A stretch of 37,887 bases of DNA from Paracoccaceae bacterium. GTDB lineage: Bacteria > Pseudomonadota > Alphaproteobacteria > Rhodobacterales > Rhodobacteraceae. This document shows, one piece after another, positions 26,197 through 35,805 of this stretch (positions within the stretch are counted from its first letter, which is position 1; each line of letters starts with the position of its first letter). The translations under genes were made by a program, and so were the position numbers. The stretch lies in contig JAUZRU010000161.1 of the NCBI GenBank assembly GCA_030950185.1, positions 1 through 37,887 on the forward strand. Reading direction: 5' to 3'. The notes below the pieces were generated by a model. That model saw nothing but the letters and a program-made list of their open reading frames with translations. It ran no database searches and was not told the origin of the DNA.

Positions 26197-27366
26197 ATGC
26201 CCTATTCCGCCAAATCCCCCGAAAAACCAACGGGTTGTCTTGTTCTGGCCGATGGAACCGTCTTTTACGGCAAGGGATTCGGCGCAACCGGCACCGCCCA
26301 GGCCGAGCTGTGTTTCAACACCGCCATGACCGGCTATCAGGAAATCATGACCGATCCGTCCTATGCCGGACAGGTCATCACATTCACATTCCCTCATATC
26401 GGCAACACCGGCACCACGCCCGAAGATGACGAGGCCCCGGCCCCGGTGGCCCGCGGCATGGTGGTGAAATGGGATCCGACCGAGCCCTCCAACTGGCGCA
26501 ACAGCCAGGATCTGGCAAGCTGGATGACACAGCACGGCCGCATTGGCATCAGCGGTATCGACACAAGGCGCCTGACGCGCGCCATCCGGCAGCAGGGCGC
26601 ACCGCATATCGCCATTGCCCATGACCCCGACGGAAATTTCGACCTCGAAGATCTTGTTGCGCAGGCGCGCGCCTTTCCGGGGCTTGAAGGGCTGGATCTG
26701 GCGCGCGAGGTCACATGCGACGCCCCCTATCAATGGGACGAAATGCGCTGGGCGTGGCCAGACGGCTATGCGCGGCGCAGCGGCAAGGGCCATCGCGTCG
26801 TGGCCATCGACTATGGCGCCAAGCGCAATATCCTGCGCTGCCTGGCCAGCGCCGGGTGCGAGGTGACAGTTCTGCCCGCCACCGCCACGGCCGAGGATGT
26901 TCTGGCGCTGAACCCCGAGGGCGTGTTCCTGTCCAACGGGCCGGGCGACCCGGCGGCGACAGGCGAATATGCCGTGCCGATGATTCGCCAGATACTGGAG
27001 CGCGACATTCCGGTTTTCGGCATCTGCCTTGGCCACCAGATGCTGGCCCTGGCATTGGGTGGGAAAACGGTCAAGATGAACCACGGCCATCACGGCGCCA
27101 ACCACCCGGTCAAGGATCTTGAAACCGGCAAGGTGGAAATCACCAGCATGAACCACGGCTTTGCGGTTGATGCTGCCACCCTGCCCGAGGGGGTCGAGGA
27201 AACGCATGTGTCGCTGTTCGATGGTTCGAATTGCGGGATTCGCGTCAAGGACCGGCCGGTCTTTTCGGTTCAGCAGCACCCCGAGGCCAGCCCCGGCCCG
27301 ATGGACAGCTATTATCTGTTCGAACGCTTCGCCCAGGCGATCGCTGACAGAAAAGCGGCCCGTTAA
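26197..27366 (+). CDS. carA: Carbamoyl-phosphate synthase small subunit
   Basis: A 389-residue glutaminase subunit that passes ammonia to CarB for carbamoyl phosphate, feeding arginine and pyrimidine synthesis. The N-terminal domain starts CLVLADGTVFYGKGFG and has FNTAMTGYQEIMTDPSYAGQ. The C-terminal amidotransferase domain carries the nucleophile C277 in GICLGHQM and the His/Glu of QQHPEASPGPMDS. I use ATG 26197 because typical CarA proteins begin about ten residues before the LADG strand and because a candidate promoter overlaps the upstream ATG. carB is not adjacent in this window. Confidence 0.95.
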   Translation: MPYSAKSPEKPTGCLVLADGTVFYGKGFGATGTAQAELCFNTAMTGYQEIMTDPSYAGQVITFTFPHIGNTGTTPEDDEAPAPVARGMVVKWDPTEPSNWRNSQDLASWMTQHGRIGISGIDTRRLTRAIRQQGAPHIAIAHDPDGNFDLEDLVAQARAFPGLEGLDLAREVTCDAPYQWDEMRWAWPDGYARRSGKGHRVVAIDYGAKRNILRCLASAGCEVTVLPATATAEDVLALNPEGVFLSNGPGDPAATGEYAVPMIRQILERDIPVFGICLGHQMLALALGGKTVKMNHGHHGANHPVKDLETGKVEITSMNHGFAVDAATLPEGVEETHVSLFDGSNCGIRVKDRPVFSVQQHPEASPGPMDSYYLFERFAQAIADRKAAR

Positions 27367-27369
27367 CTT

Positions 27370-27384
27370 TTAATCGCCTTTTAA
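27370..27384 (+). promoter_or_regulatory. CtrA-type binding site TTAA-N7-TTAA
   Basis: TTAA (27370-27373), seven bases, then TTAA (27381-27384), the second half extended to TTAACC: a perfect match to the full CtrA consensus. A further TTAA lies at 27363-27366. It stands in the short spacer after carA, 47 bases before the glycosyltransferase start, a normal place for promoter control. I found no other full-site match among the intergenic regions I inspected. Confidence 0.6.
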
Positions 27385-27431
27385 CCGTTTTGAATAATTC
27401 TGTGCCCGGCGTTAACCGCGCAGGGCACAGG

Positions 27432-29297
27432 ATGAACGAGCATTCCCACAATTTCCAGAACGGAAACCGCGCCCTGCTGCCACCGAAATGCACCCGGAGG
27501 CTTGGCGACCTCCTGCGCGACAGGCATGCCATACCGGGCGAGTGTCTAGAAAGGGCGCTCGCCCGTCAGCGAAAAAGGGCGCTGCCATTGGGGCGGCTGC
27601 TTGAACATGACGGTATCGTCAGGCAGGAAATGCTGCTTGACGCCATCGCCGAACAGTTCGCGCTGGAAATCGTCGATCTGGCCGACCGACAGGCCGACAC
27701 CGACGGGCTGGCACGTCTTGGCCCCGATTTCTGCCTGCGCCATCAGCTGGCCCCGGTGAAGGGCACCGGCGGCATTGTCGAGCTCGTCTGCGCGAATCCT
27801 GCGGGGCTGTCCACGATCCGGGATCGTCTGGCAAACAAGCTTGGCCCATTCAGGGTGTCCCTTGCCCCGGCAGAACAGATCGAGGCGCTGATCCGCACGG
27901 CCGGCAATCCGATCCTTTCGAGTCGCGCAAACGCCCTTTGCCCGCGCGAGTTCAGCTGCCGCAGCTGGGCGCGCCCGCTTGGCTGGCCCGCGCTGCTGGC
28001 CGCCACCGGCATGGCCACGGGCCTGGCGCTGGCCTTTCCGACCGCTGTCATGTGGCTGGCCTTCATCTGGGTGCTGCTCAATCTGGCACTCACATCGCTG
28101 GTGCGCCTGTCGGCCCTGGTGATGCAGGTCGCAACCCGGCTTGCGCCCGCGCAGGCGCCTGCCCCGGATCCCGACTTTCCCCTGCCAATGGTTTCGATCC
28201 TCGTGCCCCTGCACAAGGAAGACGCGATTCTTCCCACGCTGATCAAACGGTTGGGTAACACGACCTATCCGAAAGAGGTGCTTGAGGTCATCATCGTGCT
28301 GGAAGAAACCGACAGTATCACCCGCAGCGCCCTTGAAAAACTGCCCCTGCCCACCTGGATGCGGGTTGTCGTCGTTCCCCCCGGCCCCTTGCAGACCAAG
28401 CCGCGGGCGATGAATTACGCGCTGAATTTCTGCCGAGGCGATGTCATCGGCATCTATGACGCCGAAGATGCGCCCGAAGCCGATCAGATCATGCGCATCA
28501 TACGCCATTTTCACGCCACCGGCCCCGAGGTCGCCTGTATTCAGGGGTATCTCGATTTCTATAACCCGCGCGAAAACTGGCTGGCGCGTTGCTTTACCAT
28601 CGAATATGCGCTGTGGTTTCGCGTTGTCCTGCACGGGATCGAGCGCATGGGCCTGCCCGTCCCCCTGGGCGGCACCACGGTTTTCTTTCGCCGCGAGGCG
28701 CTTGAAAAGCTGGGCGCCTGGGATGCCCATAATGTCACCGAAGACGCCGATCTGGGCTTTCGTCTGGCCCGGCTTGGCTATCGCTGCGCCTTTCTGGCCA
28801 CGACGACGCGCGAAGAGGCAAATTGCCGCGCGCTGCCCTGGGTCAAGCAGCGCTCGCGCTGGCTCAAGGGCTATGCGATGACCTGGATCACCCATATGCG
28901 CCAGCCCCGCCGCCTGTGGCGCGACCTTGGCCCGAAACGATTCGTCGCCTTTCAGGTGCTGTTGCTGGGCACGATCTCGACCTTCACGCTGGCACCGATG
29001 ATCTGGTCGCTCTGGCTGATCTCGCTGGGGATCATTCCCTTCTATGTGCATTTCCTGCCCTGGACGGCCTGGAAGATCCTTGCCATCGGCTTTGTCAGCT
29101 CTGAAATCGTGTTGTTCATCAGCGGGCTGTATGCGGTATCCGGCCGCGACCACCGCCACCTGATGCCCTGGGTCGCAACGATGATGTTCTATTGGCCGCT
29201 CGGCACGCTGGCGGTTTACAAGGCGCTGTATGAACTGATACTTGCGCCCTTTTACTGGGACAAGACAAGCCACGGCCACAGCCGGCCCGCGGAATAA
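27432..29297 (+). CDS. MshEN-domain glycosyltransferase, family 2, membrane-bound
   Basis: A 621-residue protein joining three parts. Residues 23-75 form an MshEN (GspE N-terminal) domain: two 24-residue half-motifs, R23-Q46 (RLGDLL...LERALARQ) and P52-Q75 (PLGRLL...LLDAIAEQ), exactly 5 residues apart as in the cyclic-di-GMP receptor MshEN. Two membrane helices follow (about 184-232). The GT2 domain (253-480) has DAED (343-346, the DxD), TED (436-438) and QRSRW (473-477, the QxxRW motif of processive synthases such as cellulose and hyaluronan synthase). Three or more helices close the protein (508-605). It probably makes or exports a surface polysaccharide under c-di-GMP control; E. coli NfrB is a relative with similar domains. 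The start is ATG 27432; an in-frame TTG at 27390 is less likely. It converges on the GntR gene, 13 bases between stops. Confidence 0.85.
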   Translation: MNEHSHNFQNGNRALLPPKCTRRLGDLLRDRHAIPGECLERALARQRKRALPLGRLLEHDGIVRQEMLLDAIAEQFALEIVDLADRQADTDGLARLGPDFCLRHQLAPVKGTGGIVELVCANPAGLSTIRDRLANKLGPFRVSLAPAEQIEALIRTAGNPILSSRANALCPREFSCRSWARPLGWPALLAATGMATGLALAFPTAVMWLAFIWVLLNLALTSLVRLSALVMQVATRLAPAQAPAPDPDFPLPMVSILVPLHKEDAILPTLIKRLGNTTYPKEVLEVIIVLEETDSITRSALEKLPLPTWMRVVVVPPGPLQTKPRAMNYALNFCRGDVIGIYDAEDAPEADQIMRIIRHFHATGPEVACIQGYLDFYNPRENWLARCFTIEYALWFRVVLHGIERMGLPVPLGGTTVFFRREALEKLGAWDAHNVTEDADLGFRLARLGYRCAFLATTTREEANCRALPWVKQRSRWLKGYAMTWITHMRQPRRLWRDLGPKRFVAFQVLLLGTISTFTLAPMIWSLWLISLGIIPFYVHFLPWTAWKILAIGFVSSEIVLFISGLYAVSGRDHRHLMPWVATMMFYWPLGTLAVYKALYELILAPFYWDKTSHGHSRPAE

Positions 29298-29310
29298 CCG
29301 TTGCTGCGGC

Positions 29311-29976
29311 CTATTCGCCCGCCTGCCGCTGAACCCCCACCTCGCCGGCATCCAGCTTGAGCCGGGTTTCGAACGCATAGGACAAGTGCCGCCTGAGGGC
29401 CTGCGCCGCGCGCGCGCCGTCGCCTTCGCCGATGGCCCTGACGATTTCGGCATGTTCCTCCAGCGCCTGCACCCCGCGCCCGTCGGCCGCAAGCGAGGTC
29501 GTCGCCAGCAGGGCCATGGAACGATGCACCAGATCAAGCTGGTCGATCAGATAGCGGTTGTGGCTGGCCAGATGGATCTGCTTGTGAAACCGCCGGTTGG
29601 CGCGGGCCAGCTGGCCAGGGTCATTCACCAGGGCGCGGTCATGTTCGACCATACCCTGCAACACGCGCACCTCTTCCGGGGTGGCGTGCTGGGCGGCCAG
29701 CCGCGCGGCCAGGCCTTCGAGTTCCGTGCGCACAACATAAAGTTCGGCCAGCTGGTTGTGATCCAGTGATGCGACAATCAGGCTGCGGCCGGTGCGGGTC
29801 AGGATCGACTGGGTTTCAAGCCGTTGCAGGGCCTCGCGAATCGGGGTGCGCGACATGCCGAAACGCTCGGCCAGCTCGCTTTCAACCAAGCGGTCGCCAG
29901 GGCCATAAACGCCGGTGTCGATGGCATCGAGGATCAGATCATAGGCATCCCTGGGTGGCTCTTTGGCTGCGGCCAT
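29311..29976 (-). CDS. GntR-family transcriptional regulator (FCD/FadR type)
   Basis: A 221-residue regulator. The N-terminal winged helix (about 10-75) has the GntR signature RLVESELAERFGMSRTPIRE followed by ALQRLE. The C-terminal helical FCD domain (about 85-210) has the usual metal-ligand histidine pattern (FHKQIHLASHN and later HAEIVRAI, LRRHLSYA). FCD regulators respond to small organic acids. The start is ATG at 29974-29976 with GGAGA upstream; the longer frame from 30015 is not needed. The target is unknown; it is divergent from the HAD phosphatase gene. Confidence 0.92.
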   Translation of the reverse strand: MAAAKEPPRDAYDLILDAIDTGVYGPGDRLVESELAERFGMSRTPIREALQRLETQSILTRTGRSLIVASLDHNQLAELYVVRTELEGLAARLAAQHATPEEVRVLQGMVEHDRALVNDPGQLARANRRFHKQIHLASHNRYLIDQLDLVHRSMALLATTSLAADGRGVQALEEHAEIVRAIGEGDGARAAQALRRHLSYAFETRLKLDAGEVGVQRQAGE

Positions 29977-29986
29977 TTTGTTCTCC

Positions 29987-30002
29987 GTATACGATGGTCT
30001 AC
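29987..30002. promoter_or_regulatory. Possible GntR operator
   Basis: GTATAC-GATG-GTCTAC is a near-perfect inverted repeat (5 of 6 positions) 10 bases upstream of the GntR-family gene start, in the spacer shared with the divergent HAD gene. FCD-type GntR regulators commonly bind short GT...AC palindromes near their own promoter. The assignment rests on position and symmetry only. Confidence 0.3.
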
Positions 30003-30071
30003 AGCCTACAATCACCCGCGCCCGGCAATCAAGAGATTGCGCCCCCGCCTGCGGCGCTTTAGCCTGCCCAT

Positions 30072-30719
30072 ATGCCGAAACACGCCTTTTCCCATGTCCG
30101 CATCTGGGTTTTCGACCTCGATAACACGCTCTACCCGCCCTCGGCGCGGCTGTTTGACCAGATCAAGGTCAGGATGACCCGTTTCGTCATGCAGGCGCTT
30201 GGCGTCGATGAGGCCCGCGCCACCCATCTGCGCGAGGAGTACTGGCACCGATACGGCACCACGCTTGCCGGATTGATGCGCGAACATGACGTTGACCCCG
30301 GCCCCTATCTGGATGAGGTGCATGATATCTCGCTTGATCACCTGCGGCCCGCCCCGGATCTGCGCGACGCCATTGCGGCGCTGCCGGGGCGCAAGCTGGT
30401 CTATACCAACGGGCCGCGCATTCATGCCGAAAGGGTTGTCGCCGCGCGCGGGCTGGCCGCGGCCTTTGACGCCCTTTACGGGGTCGAGGATGCCGGTTTT
30501 CTGCCCAAGCCCGAGCCAGCCGCCTTTCAGCGGATCTTTCAGCGCGATGGCATCGATCCGAAACAATCGGCAATGTTCGAGGACGACCCCCGCAATCTGG
30601 AACATCCGCATGATGCCGGCATGAAAACCGTTCTTGTCGGCCCATTACGGGAAAAGGCCGCCCATATCCATCACCAGACCGAGGACCTGCCCGGTTTTCT
30701 GACCCGCCTCAGGCGCTGA
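30072..30719 (+). CDS. HAD-family pyrimidine 5'-nucleotidase-like phosphatase
   Basis: A 215-residue HAD hydrolase. Motif I is FDLDNTLYPP with nucleophile D15 and acid/base D17. Motif II is VYTNGP, motif III the lysine in FLPKPEP, motif IV FEDDPRN. The DNTLYP opening and helical cap (residues about 25-100) match the SDT1/yjjG-like pyrimidine 5'-nucleotidase group, which dephosphorylates nucleoside monophosphates. The substrate is not proven by sequence. There is no clear ribosome-binding site before the ATG, and it is divergent from the GntR gene. Confidence 0.88.
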   Translation: MPKHAFSHVRIWVFDLDNTLYPPSARLFDQIKVRMTRFVMQALGVDEARATHLREEYWHRYGTTLAGLMREHDVDPGPYLDEVHDISLDHLRPAPDLRDAIAALPGRKLVYTNGPRIHAERVVAARGLAAAFDALYGVEDAGFLPKPEPAAFQRIFQRDGIDPKQSAMFEDDPRNLEHPHDAGMKTVLVGPLREKAAHIHHQTEDLPGFLTRLRR

Positions 30720-30909
30720 GCGACCGGTTGAACCAATATCGTGCCCGGCCATTTCAGACCTTTGACATCCCTTGTGGGGTGGAAGCGCAGTTCGTATCAT
30801 TGCAAACTTCACGCAAGGCGAGGTGCGCGCCCGTCCCGGTGTTTCGCAATTCGGTTAATTCGGCGCAAAGCCCCTTTCTGTTCACACCGCGCATCTTTAT
30901 GAAGGCCAC

Positions 30910-32112
30910 ATGGACATTCTTGAAACCGATATCCTGATTTCCGGTGGCGGAGTCGCGGGGCTGTCGGCGGCCTGCACGCTGGGCGCCGCCGGGTTCAACG
31001 TGGTCTGCGTCGATCCCGCGCCGCCCGTGACCTCGGAAACCGACCCGAAGGCCGATATTCGCACGACCGCCTTTCTGCAGCCTGCGCGCAGGCTGCTGGA
31101 TCAGGCCGGGCTGTGGGAACGCCTTGCGCCATATGCAGCCCCCCTTCAGATCATGCGGATCATCGACGCCGGCGGAGAGGCAGCGATCGCCCGTGACATC
31201 CGTGACTTCGATGCAAGCGATATCTCGGACGCGCCCTTTGGCTGGAACCTGCCCAACTGGCTGCTGCGGCGCGAAATGCTGGCGCGCCTTGACGAGCTGC
31301 CGAATGTGACATTCCTGCCAGGGCTGGCAAGCGGCCGCCTGACCACGCGCGAAGCGCAGGCGCGCGTGCGTCTGAGCGACGGGCGCATGGTTTCCTGCCG
31401 GCTGTTGCTGGCCGCCGACGGACGCAATTCCAACATTCGGGCGCAGCTGGGCATCAAGGTGAAAACCTGGCGCTATGGGCAAAAGGCGCTGGCCTTCACG
31501 GTCACCCATCCCCTGCCCCACAACAATATCTCGACCGAGATCCACCGCACCGGCGGCCCCTTCACCCTTGTCCCGCTGCCCGATGCCCAAGACGGCACCC
31601 ATCGCAGCGCAATCGTCTGGATGGAGCGCGGCCCAAGGGTGCTGGAACTGGCCGCGTTGCCGGTGGCCGAATTCGAACAGGCAATCAACGAGCGCTCGAC
31701 CCTGCTGCTTGGCCCGCTGCGCCTTCAGGGGCGCCGGTCGGTCTGGCCGATCATCAGCCAGCTGGCCGCACGTCTTGACGGGCAACGCAGCGCGCTGATG
31801 GCCGAGGCCGCCCATGTGGTGCCGCCCATCGGTGCGCAGGGCTTGAACATGAGCCTGGGCGATCTGCGCATCCTGCTGGATCTGGCGACGGAAAATCCGG
31901 CGCAGCTGGGCAGCGCGGAAATGCTGCGCCGCTATCACCGTGCCCGCTGGCCCGAAATTCGGGCGCGGGTGACGGGGATCGATCTGCTGAACCGGGCCTC
32001 GATGGCCGAAAACCCGCTGCTGCGCGACCTGCGCCATGCGGGGCTGAAAACCCTGCACGGGGTCGCGCCCCTGCGCAAGGCGCTGATGAAGGCGGGCCTG
32101 GGGGCGACCTGA
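30910..32112 (+). CDS. UbiH/UbiF/COQ6-family FAD-dependent hydroxylase
   Basis: A 400-residue flavoprotein monooxygenase. Visible are the N-terminal dinucleotide fold ILISGGGVAGLSAAC, the LLLAADGRNSNIRAQLG segment (DG motif) and the second FAD motif AEAAHVVPPIGAQGLNMSLGD. Members hydroxylate the ring of ubiquinone precursors using oxygen and NAD(P)H; which carbon is modified (C1, C5 or C6) cannot be read from the sequence. A 190-base spacer precedes it; TTGACA (30762-30767) is present there but lacks a suitable -10. It converges on the aminotransferase gene, 6 bases between stops. Confidence 0.9.
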   Translation: MDILETDILISGGGVAGLSAACTLGAAGFNVVCVDPAPPVTSETDPKADIRTTAFLQPARRLLDQAGLWERLAPYAAPLQIMRIIDAGGEAAIARDIRDFDASDISDAPFGWNLPNWLLRREMLARLDELPNVTFLPGLASGRLTTREAQARVRLSDGRMVSCRLLLAADGRNSNIRAQLGIKVKTWRYGQKALAFTVTHPLPHNNISTEIHRTGGPFTLVPLPDAQDGTHRSAIVWMERGPRVLELAALPVAEFEQAINERSTLLLGPLRLQGRRSVWPIISQLAARLDGQRSALMAEAAHVVPPIGAQGLNMSLGDLRILLDLATENPAQLGSAEMLRRYHRARWPEIRARVTGIDLLNRASMAENPLLRDLRHAGLKTLHGVAPLRKALMKAGLGAT

Positions 32113-32118
32113 ACGCGC

Positions 32119-33246
32119 TCAGAGCACCTTGTCGAGAACGGCCTCGAGGCGGGCGACCGTGCCATCCACATCGCGCAGCTTGTCCAGCCCGAACAGCCCC
32201 AGCCGGAAGGTGGAAAAATCGGCCGGCTCGTCCACCATCAGCGGCACGCCGCCGGCGATCTGCACGCCTTGGGCCGCGAACTTGCTGCCATTCCTGATAT
32301 CGGGATCATCGGTATAGCTGACCACCACACCCGGCGCGCCAAAGCCCTGGGCCGCAACCGATTTCACGCCGCGGGCCGCCAGCGCCGCGCGCACCCGGTT
32401 GCCCAGCTCCCATTGGGCCTCGCACAGCTTGTCGAAACCAAATGCGCGTGATTCCAGCATGATGTCGCGCAGGCGCCGCAGGGCGTCGGTCGGCATGGTG
32501 GCGTGATAGGCATGCCCGCCATTTTCATAGGCCTGCATGATCGACAGCCATTTCTTCAAATCGATCGCAAAGCTGGTCGAACTGCTTTCCTGCACCCGTG
32601 CAAGCGCGGCCTCGTTCAGCATCACCATCCCCGCCGAGGGCGAGGCCGACCAGCCCTTTTGCGGGGCCGAGATCAGCACATCAATGCCGACATCCTTCAT
32701 ATCCACCCAGACACAGCCCGAGGCGATACAATCCAGCACGAACAGCCCGCCAACCGAATGCACGGCCTCGGCGACAGTGCGCAGATAGTCGTCGGGCAGG
32801 ATCATGCCGCTGGCGGTTTCCACATGCGGTGCGAAAACCAATGCGGGGCTTTCTGCCCTGATGCGGGCAACGACCTCGTCGATCGGAGCGGGGGCAAAGG
32901 GGGCCTGGCGTTCATTGCCTTGCGCGCGCGCCTTCATCACCTCTTCGGAAGCGGGGATGTTTCCGGCCTCGAAAATCTGGCTCCAGCGGAACGAGAAAAA
33001 GCCGTTGCGGATAACCATCACCTTCTGCCCCGTGGCCAGTTGCCGGGCGACGGCCTCCATCGCATAGGTGCCGCCGCCGGGAACCAGTGCCACCGCGTCG
33101 GCGTTATACACCTCGCGCAGCACGCCCGAGATATCGCGCATCACCTGCTGAAACTGCTGCGACATGTGGTTGAGCGAGCGATCGGTGAACACCACCGAAA
33201 ATTCAAGCAACCCGTCCGGGTCGATATCGGGCAGAAGTGCGGTCAT
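32119..33246 (-). CDS. Class V aminotransferase (alanine-glyoxylate aminotransferase family)
   Basis: A 375-residue PLP enzyme. The PLP-binding lysine is K197 in ISAPQKGWSASPSAG, and D172 in LDCIAS contacts the pyridine nitrogen. The N-terminal VPGGGTYAMEAVARQL loop binds phosphate. The family includes alanine-, serine- and phosphoserine-glyoxylate aminotransferases. The start is ATG at 33244-33246 with AAAGGA upstream. The natural substrate is uncertain. It sits next to two Lrp/AsnC regulators on the same strand, which often control amino-acid enzymes. Confidence 0.88.
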   Translation of the reverse strand: MTALLPDIDPDGLLEFSVVFTDRSLNHMSQQFQQVMRDISGVLREVYNADAVALVPGGGTYAMEAVARQLATGQKVMVIRNGFFSFRWSQIFEAGNIPASEEVMKARAQGNERQAPFAPAPIDEVVARIRAESPALVFAPHVETASGMILPDDYLRTVAEAVHSVGGLFVLDCIASGCVWVDMKDVGIDVLISAPQKGWSASPSAGMVMLNEAALARVQESSSTSFAIDLKKWLSIMQAYENGGHAYHATMPTDALRRLRDIMLESRAFGFDKLCEAQWELGNRVRAALAARGVKSVAAQGFGAPGVVVSYTDDPDIRNGSKFAAQGVQIAGGVPLMVDEPADFSTFRLGLFGLDKLRDVDGTVARLEAVLDKVL

Positions 33247-33320
33247 GGCCGTGGTCCTTTGAGAATTGAAAAACTCTGCCCCGATCAATATGCCCCGCCC
33301 CAAGCGGACGCAAGGGCAAC

Positions 33321-33794
33321 TCAGCCGCCCAGCGGGCCGGGCCGGCGCTCGTTGCTCAGTAACACATTGGCCTCGACATCCCCGACACCGGGCAGCGTCA
33401 TGATGCGCCGGCGCAGGACGCGCTCGAAATCGGGCAGGTCGCGGGCCACCACCCGCAGGCGGTAATCATAGCGCCCCAGCACATGCTGCACCAGCTGCAC
33501 CTCGGGGATGGCGGCGGCGGCGCGCTCGAAATCATTCAGCCCGACGCGCCCCTTCAGCGCCAGCTTGACCCCCAGAAACACGGTGACCCCGAAACCCAGC
33601 GCATCAAGGTTCAGCCGCACGCGGCGGCCCCTCAGAACACCCGCGTCCTGCAAGCGCCGGATCCGGCGCCAGACGGCCGGCTGCGACAGGCCCAGATCGC
33701 GCCCCAGCGCCCCGGCCGAACGCCGCGCATCCCGCATCAAGGCCCGCAGGATGCGGCGGTCGATATCATCCAGCGCGATCACGGTTCCGGTCAC
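33321..33794 (-). CDS. Lrp/AsnC-family transcriptional regulator (second of a pair)
   Basis: A 157-residue feast/famine regulator. It has an N-terminal winged helix (about 8-60: DDIDRRILRALMRDARRSAG, then LGLSQPAVWRRIRRLQDAG) and a C-terminal ligand-binding RAM domain (about 75-150). The start is GTG at 33792-33794, overlapping the upstream regulator's stop by 4 bases (GTGA) with no ribosome-binding site of its own, so translation is probably coupled. It differs clearly from its neighbour in sequence, so the pair is not a recent duplication. It lies 74 bases upstream of the aminotransferase start on the same strand. Confidence 0.92.
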   Translation of the reverse strand: MTGTVIALDDIDRRILRALMRDARRSAGALGRDLGLSQPAVWRRIRRLQDAGVLRGRRVRLNLDALGFGVTVFLGVKLALKGRVGLNDFERAAAAIPEVQLVQHVLGRYDYRLRVVARDLPDFERVLRRRIMTLPGVGDVEANVLLSNERRPGPLGG

Positions 33795-34264
33795 AGGGGC
33801 AGGCTTTCGCTGTTCTTGACGTCCGACACCAGCACCAGCGCCTCGATATCGTTGATATGGGGCAGGGCCAGAATGCGGTCGCGATAGATTTCCTGATAAT
33901 GGCGCATGTCGCGGGCAAGCACCGTCAGGCGCACGTCGACGCGGCCCAGAAATGTCTGGATGTCCATGACCTCGGGGATGTCGCGCGCGGCATCGATGAA
34001 ATCGTCAAAGGCCCGCGGCTGGGTCTTGTCAAGATTGACACGCAGGCTGACCTCGACCGCGAAACCCAGCGCACGCCAGTCGATCACGGCCTCATATCCC
34101 TCGATCACGCCGGCGTTTTCCAGTCGGGCCAGACGACGCGAGGCCGTGGCCACCGTCACGCCGCAGCGGGCCGCCAGATCCGAAAGCCCGGCATCCCCCC
34201 CCCCATCGCCAACGGCCTGAAGCTGGCGCAGCAGGCGGCGATCAGTGTCATCTAGTGTAAACAT
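33791..34264 (-). CDS. Lrp/AsnC-family transcriptional regulator (first of a pair)
   Basis: A 157-residue Lrp/AsnC protein, coincidentally the same length as its partner. The winged helix (about 4-60) includes LDDTDRRLLRQLQAVGD, an unusual Gly/Asp-rich insertion (GDGGGDAG) and LAARCGVTVATASRRLARLENAG; the RAM domain follows (about 70-150). It is divergent from ilvC, 131 bases between starts, with an AT-rich spacer as expected for an Lrp-type operator. It may regulate ilvC and the leftward operon; this is inference from position. Confidence 0.92.
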   Translation of the reverse strand: MFTLDDTDRRLLRQLQAVGDGGGDAGLSDLAARCGVTVATASRRLARLENAGVIEGYEAVIDWRALGFAVEVSLRVNLDKTQPRAFDDFIDAARDIPEVMDIQTFLGRVDVRLTVLARDMRHYQEIYRDRILALPHINDIEALVLVSDVKNSESLPL

Positions 34265-35418
<1,154 letters not shown>

Positions 35419-35426
35419 TACCGCAC

Positions 35427-35466
35427 AAAAAATGAGAGGCGACCCCGGGGAGGACGGGGCCGCCTC
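35427..35466 (-). terminator. Hairpin terminator between ilvC and the DUF1127 gene
   Basis: GAGGCG-A-CCCCG (35436-35447) pairs with CGGGG-C-CGCCTC (35455-35466), 11 pairs with one mismatch and a 7-base loop. Six A residues (35427-35432) precede it, so the T-tract appears on the minus strand, where it ends the DUF1127 transcript. It may also end ilvC from the other side without a T-tract. Confidence 0.65.
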
Positions 35467-35551
35467 ATCTCATCAGCGCCGGAAATGGGAGGAAATACGG
35501 CGCCGATTCAATTGGCTGTCAGGGAGAGAAAACAACCGCAGCTGCGGCAGA

Positions 35552-35788
35552 TCAGAGGGTCACCTTGCGGGCCTGTTCCATTGCCAGATAGCGGATGTCG
35601 CTGCGTGCAACACCGATATCATGCAATTCACGGTCGCTCAGCGAAGACAGCTCGCACAGGGTTTCGCGATAGATCTCGCGGCGCTTCAGGCCCAGACGAA
35701 CGGCGTCGCGCTCGTGCGCGATGAAATTGCGGACCCTTGCAAGCAGGTTGCCAACCGTGGCGGGGGCGTGAATGCTGGAATAGGCCAT
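35552..35788 (-). CDS. DUF1127 (YjiS-like) small protein
   Basis: A 78-residue protein with a C-terminal DUF1127 motif (about 38-72): REIYRETLCELSSLSDRELHD followed by IGVARSDIRYLA. Such small arginine-rich proteins are abundant in alphaproteobacteria; some are RNA-associated and affect phosphate or carbon metabolism and small-RNA turnover. The start is ATG at 35786-35788 with GAGGA upstream. The promoter holds two CTGC-N3-GCAG palindromes. It stands alone, with its own terminator. Confidence 0.88.
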   Translation of the reverse strand: MAYSSIHAPATVGNLLARVRNFIAHERDAVRLGLKRREIYRETLCELSSLSDRELHDIGVARSDIRYLAMEQARKVTL

Positions 35789-35805
35789 GATGTCCTCGTT
35801 TTTTT

